A stretch of DNA of 64,000 bases, taken from the NCBI RefSeq assembly GCF_003201875.1, contig NZ_QJKD01000005.1, positions 248,001-312,000 on the forward strand, given 5' to 3'. Both the position numbers and the translations under genes were made by a program. Each line of letters begins with the position of its first letter. The stretch's first letter is position 1. The stretch comes from Hungatella effluvii (GTDB taxonomy: Bacteria; Bacillota; Clostridia; Lachnospirales; Lachnospiraceae). The notes under the pieces are model-generated. The model was given only the letters and a program-made list of their open reading frames with translations. It was not told the origin of the DNA and made no database searches. Of this stretch, positions 61,941-64,000 are shown piece by piece.

Positions 61941-61960
61941 ATAGTTGCGTATGCAACTAT
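61941..61960. promoter_or_regulatory. MarR-type operator palindrome
   Basis: ATAGTTGC and GCAACTAT are exact inverted repeats around GTAT. It lies about 70 nt upstream of the MarR start, within the likely promoter (TTGAAA lies just upstream on the minus strand). Confidence 0.65.
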
Positions 61961-62219
61961 TATTTTCAACGCGGTTTCTTCAGCCTTGTTAATCAATAAC
62001 TGATATCGTACCGCCGGATGAATGAAAAGGCAGGCGGGGACTGACAAGGAAAAGTATGGTGATCTAGAACAAAAGCAGTGAGGAGCCAAGCCGCCACACT
62101 TTCTGTTTTCCGGCGAAAGAAAAAAGCATTTGTAATTCATGGTAATCATTCCTGACAAAGCTTAATCTATCATATTTCTTCTTTTGTGCCAATGCGGCTG
62201 AATATCTTTTCATAAAGGC
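61961..62219. other. Intergenic stretch without a supported gene
   Basis: The frames here are short and lack ribosome sites. It should contain the outer part of the MarR/MATE promoter. Confidence 0.4.
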
Positions 62220-62268
62220 ATGAATAAAGACGGGCAAAATACTGCCCGCCTTATATCGCCCGTCTCAG
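62220..62268 (-). terminator. Terminator after the hydantoinase gene
   Basis: AGACGGGC (62228-62235) pairs with GCCCGTCT (62258-62265); an inner CGGGC/GCCCG pair offers an alternative. On the minus strand TTTATTC follows. Confidence 0.65.
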
Positions 62269-62279
62269 ATTAAGCTCAT

Positions 62280-63707
62280 TTATAATGCATTAAAAAATAA
62301 ATAAGGGTACTTCTGTGCCCATAGAGCCGGCCTGTAATGCTTATACGCAGCAGCGTACGGCTTTGCATAGATCCGATGTCCACAGCCCCTACTTCCGGTA
62401 AAGCGTCCGTTCTCTGCAACCAGCATCCCCCTTAGAAAAACCTGTTCCGGGCGCCCTGTCATTTCAAAGCCTTCAAACGTCTCATAGCCAATGCCTTCCA
62501 GATTATCCTTCTGCGTTATAATTCCGCGATAATCCGGGTCATATATCACGAGATCCGCATCAAATCCGGGAACAATCTGTCCTTTATTCGCAAGTCCTGC
62601 GTTTTTTGCCGGGGTGGTGGCAATCAGATCCACAAACCGCTGTTTAGATATACGCCCTTTGGCCACTCCCTGACTCCATAGCACTGAAATCCGGTTTTGA
62701 ACGCCAGGGATTCCATTTGGTATTTTTGTGAAATCCTCCAGTCCCTCTTTTTTCTTTTCAAAGCCTCCGACCAAAGCACAGTGGTCCGAGCTGACTGCAT
62801 TCAGCCAGCCTCTGTCTATTCCTTCCCACAATGCCTCCTGATGCTCTTTTGTTCTAAGGGGCGGCGCACAGACGTATTTTGCGCCTTCAAAATCCGGCAG
62901 AGCAAGATAAGAGGTATCCAGCACCAGATAATGGGTACATGTTTCCCCAAAAACAGACTGTCCTCCGGCATAGGCCTCCCTGACTGCTTCCATAGCGCCT
63001 TTCGTCGATACGTGAACAATAAAAAGAGGTACATCCGCCACTTGCGCCATAGCAATTGCATGACGAACTGCATCCTCTTCCGTAACCGGCGGTCTGGAGT
63101 AGGAATGGTTAACCGGTGCGAGATGCCCTTCTGCCTTTAATCGCTCTGTATAAAATGATATCATATCCGGATTTTCCGCATGAACCATCATGGTAATTCC
63201 GTGGCGTTTACTCTCATTCATCACCTTAAGGATTGAAATGTCTTCCATGAAGAAGGGAGTTCCTTTGTATGCCATAAACATCTTCACACAGGATACACCA
63301 TGTTTGGGAAGCTCTTTTATCTGATCCGGCGTATCCGGCTGCATATCCATCACCATGGAATGAAAACCAAAATCCACACAGGATATGCCGGAGGCCTTAG
63401 CCGCATGTTTTTCAACTGCTGTTCCCAGAGAATCGCCTTTCTCCTGAGGGACAAAGTCAACAATGGTTGTCGTCCCTCCGACTGCTGCCGCCTCTGTTGT
63501 CTCAAACAGTCTTCCCCCGAAAGAGCCAAAATGAGTATGTTCATCCACACCTCCCGGGAAAATGTACTTGCCGGACGCATCAATCATATCATCGGCCAAT
63601 TGATCCAGGTTCTTCCCAACGGCCATTATGGTTTCTCCATCAATCAGAATGTCTCCCTTAAATTCGGATTCCGCAGTCAAAACTGTACCATTTTTTATCA
63701 GCTTCAT
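62280..63707 (-). CDS. Dihydropyrimidinase / D-hydantoinase family amidohydrolase
   Basis: Cyclic-amide hydrolase of 475 residues that opens dihydropyrimidine, hydantoin or related rings. Metal and active-site motifs are DEHTHFGSFGG, the carboxylated Lys in VKMFMAYKGTP (Lys near 150), MVHAENPDM, FIVHVSTKG and SSDHCALV. The true ring substrate is not fixed by sequence. Its ATG overlaps the stop of the upstream PTS IIA gene (ATGA), so it is part of a transport/catabolic operon whose main part lies beyond the window. Confidence 0.92.
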   Translation of the reverse strand: MKLIKNGTVLTAESEFKGDILIDGETIMAVGKNLDQLADDMIDASGKYIFPGGVDEHTHFGSFGGRLFETTEAAAVGGTTTIVDFVPQEKGDSLGTAVEKHAAKASGISCVDFGFHSMVMDMQPDTPDQIKELPKHGVSCVKMFMAYKGTPFFMEDISILKVMNESKRHGITMMVHAENPDMISFYTERLKAEGHLAPVNHSYSRPPVTEEDAVRHAIAMAQVADVPLFIVHVSTKGAMEAVREAYAGGQSVFGETCTHYLVLDTSYLALPDFEGAKYVCAPPLRTKEHQEALWEGIDRGWLNAVSSDHCALVGGFEKKKEGLEDFTKIPNGIPGVQNRISVLWSQGVAKGRISKQRFVDLIATTPAKNAGLANKGQIVPGFDADLVIYDPDYRGIITQKDNLEGIGYETFEGFEMTGRPEQVFLRGMLVAENGRFTGSRGCGHRIYAKPYAAAYKHYRPALWAQKYPYLFFNAL

Positions 63708-64000
63708 AGCATGTCCTTATGAAATCGAACGATTTGCTCTTTTCCTGCTTCCATGGAAGACTGAATAAGATCTTCACTGTCGTCAGAATTCATACGCCGG
63801 AAGATCAGTTCCACCAGCATTGGCACATTTGTCCCTGAAATAACATTCAGCCTGTCATCCGAAACAGCGTAAGTAACGGCTGATTTAAACGGAGAACCGC
63901 CGGTAATATCCGTCATAATTACTATTTTTTCACAGTCCTTCAGATTATTCAGCTTTTCCCTGAAGTCATTCTCCAGCGCTTCCTGTGATTCTCCCTGCAG
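63704..64000 (-). CDS. PTS system mannose-family IIA component, 5' part missing
   Basis: Partial gene running off the right edge; 98 residues are visible. MTDITGGSPFKSAV and VISGTNVPMLVELIFRRM are characteristic of the C-terminal part of mannose-family EIIA domains; the active His at the N-terminus lies beyond the edge. It hands phosphate to EIIB during sugar uptake. The gene is translationally coupled to the hydantoinase. Other PTS parts are expected further right. Confidence 0.9.
   Translation of the reverse strand: MQGESQEALENDFREKLNNLKDCEKIVIMTDITGGSPFKSAVTYAVSDDRLNVISGTNVPMLVELIFRRMNSDDSEDLIQSSMEAGKEQIVRFHKDML

Overview
The window looks like chromosomal DNA of a strictly anaerobic, spore-forming Clostridia member, most likely Lachnospiraceae. 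This rests on rubrerythrin, MutS2, MecA, a CwlD-type amidase, TRAP and Lpl-type transporters, cysteine-type sulfatases, dense two-component and lipoprotein content, AGGAGG ribosome sites and moderate GC. Genus is inference. I saw no rRNA, tRNA, CRISPR array or complete insertion sequence.

Layout. 1-1.6 kb: end of a phosphate-uptake operon (pstA 3' end, pstB, phoU). 1.8-4.1 kb: a lipoprotein joining a YARHG domain to a PstS-like binding domain. 4.2-8.8 kb: nagA and a two-component system. 9.1-12.0 kb: a TRAP transporter (dctPQM order on the minus strand). 12.5-16.5 kb: small metabolic and unknown genes plus an Rpn-family nuclease. 16.5-22.2 kb: YhaM-type exoribonuclease, an HtrA-like protein without catalytic residues, rubrerythrin and mutS2. 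22.2-23.3 kb: a 321-nt nested palindrome and a response regulator. 23.4-37.4 kb: a minus-strand sulfated-glycan island with four sulfatases (one frameshifted), a DUF4965-type protein, an LplABC-type ABC importer and a membrane-bound AraC regulator. 37.4-40.0 kb: a DnaA-box cluster, a small lipoprotein and an orphan histidine kinase. 40-50 kb: housekeeping genes (trmL, aminotransferase with Lrp, VanW-type protein, DnaQ-like exonuclease, nth, B12/radical SAM, dCMP deaminase, threonylcarbamoyl-AMP synthase). 50-59 kb: asnA, cwlD, a metallophosphoesterase, GH18, a kinase/MinD-like cassette and mecA. 59-64 kb: esterase, MATE pump with MarR repressor, hydantoinase and a mannose-type PTS IIA.

How the parts work together. 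In the sulfatase island the two operon promoters (near 32.05 kb and 37.48 kb) share the same multi-part motif directly upstream of a -35 box. Sulfatases, importer and AraC regulator therefore look like one regulon for foraging a sulfated carbohydrate. The island sits between a lone response regulator and a lone histidine kinase of the same orientation, which may be a split pair.

Other non-routine signals. Related palindromic elements recur in intergenic gaps (12.06, 45.32, 49.62 kb, with a tandem hairpin variant at 48.45 kb) and appear to supply the ends of nth and the Sua5-type gene. A cluster of near-consensus DnaA boxes lies far from any dnaA gene. A kinase-MinD fusion is followed by a second MinD-like protein, and both lack the P-loop lysine.
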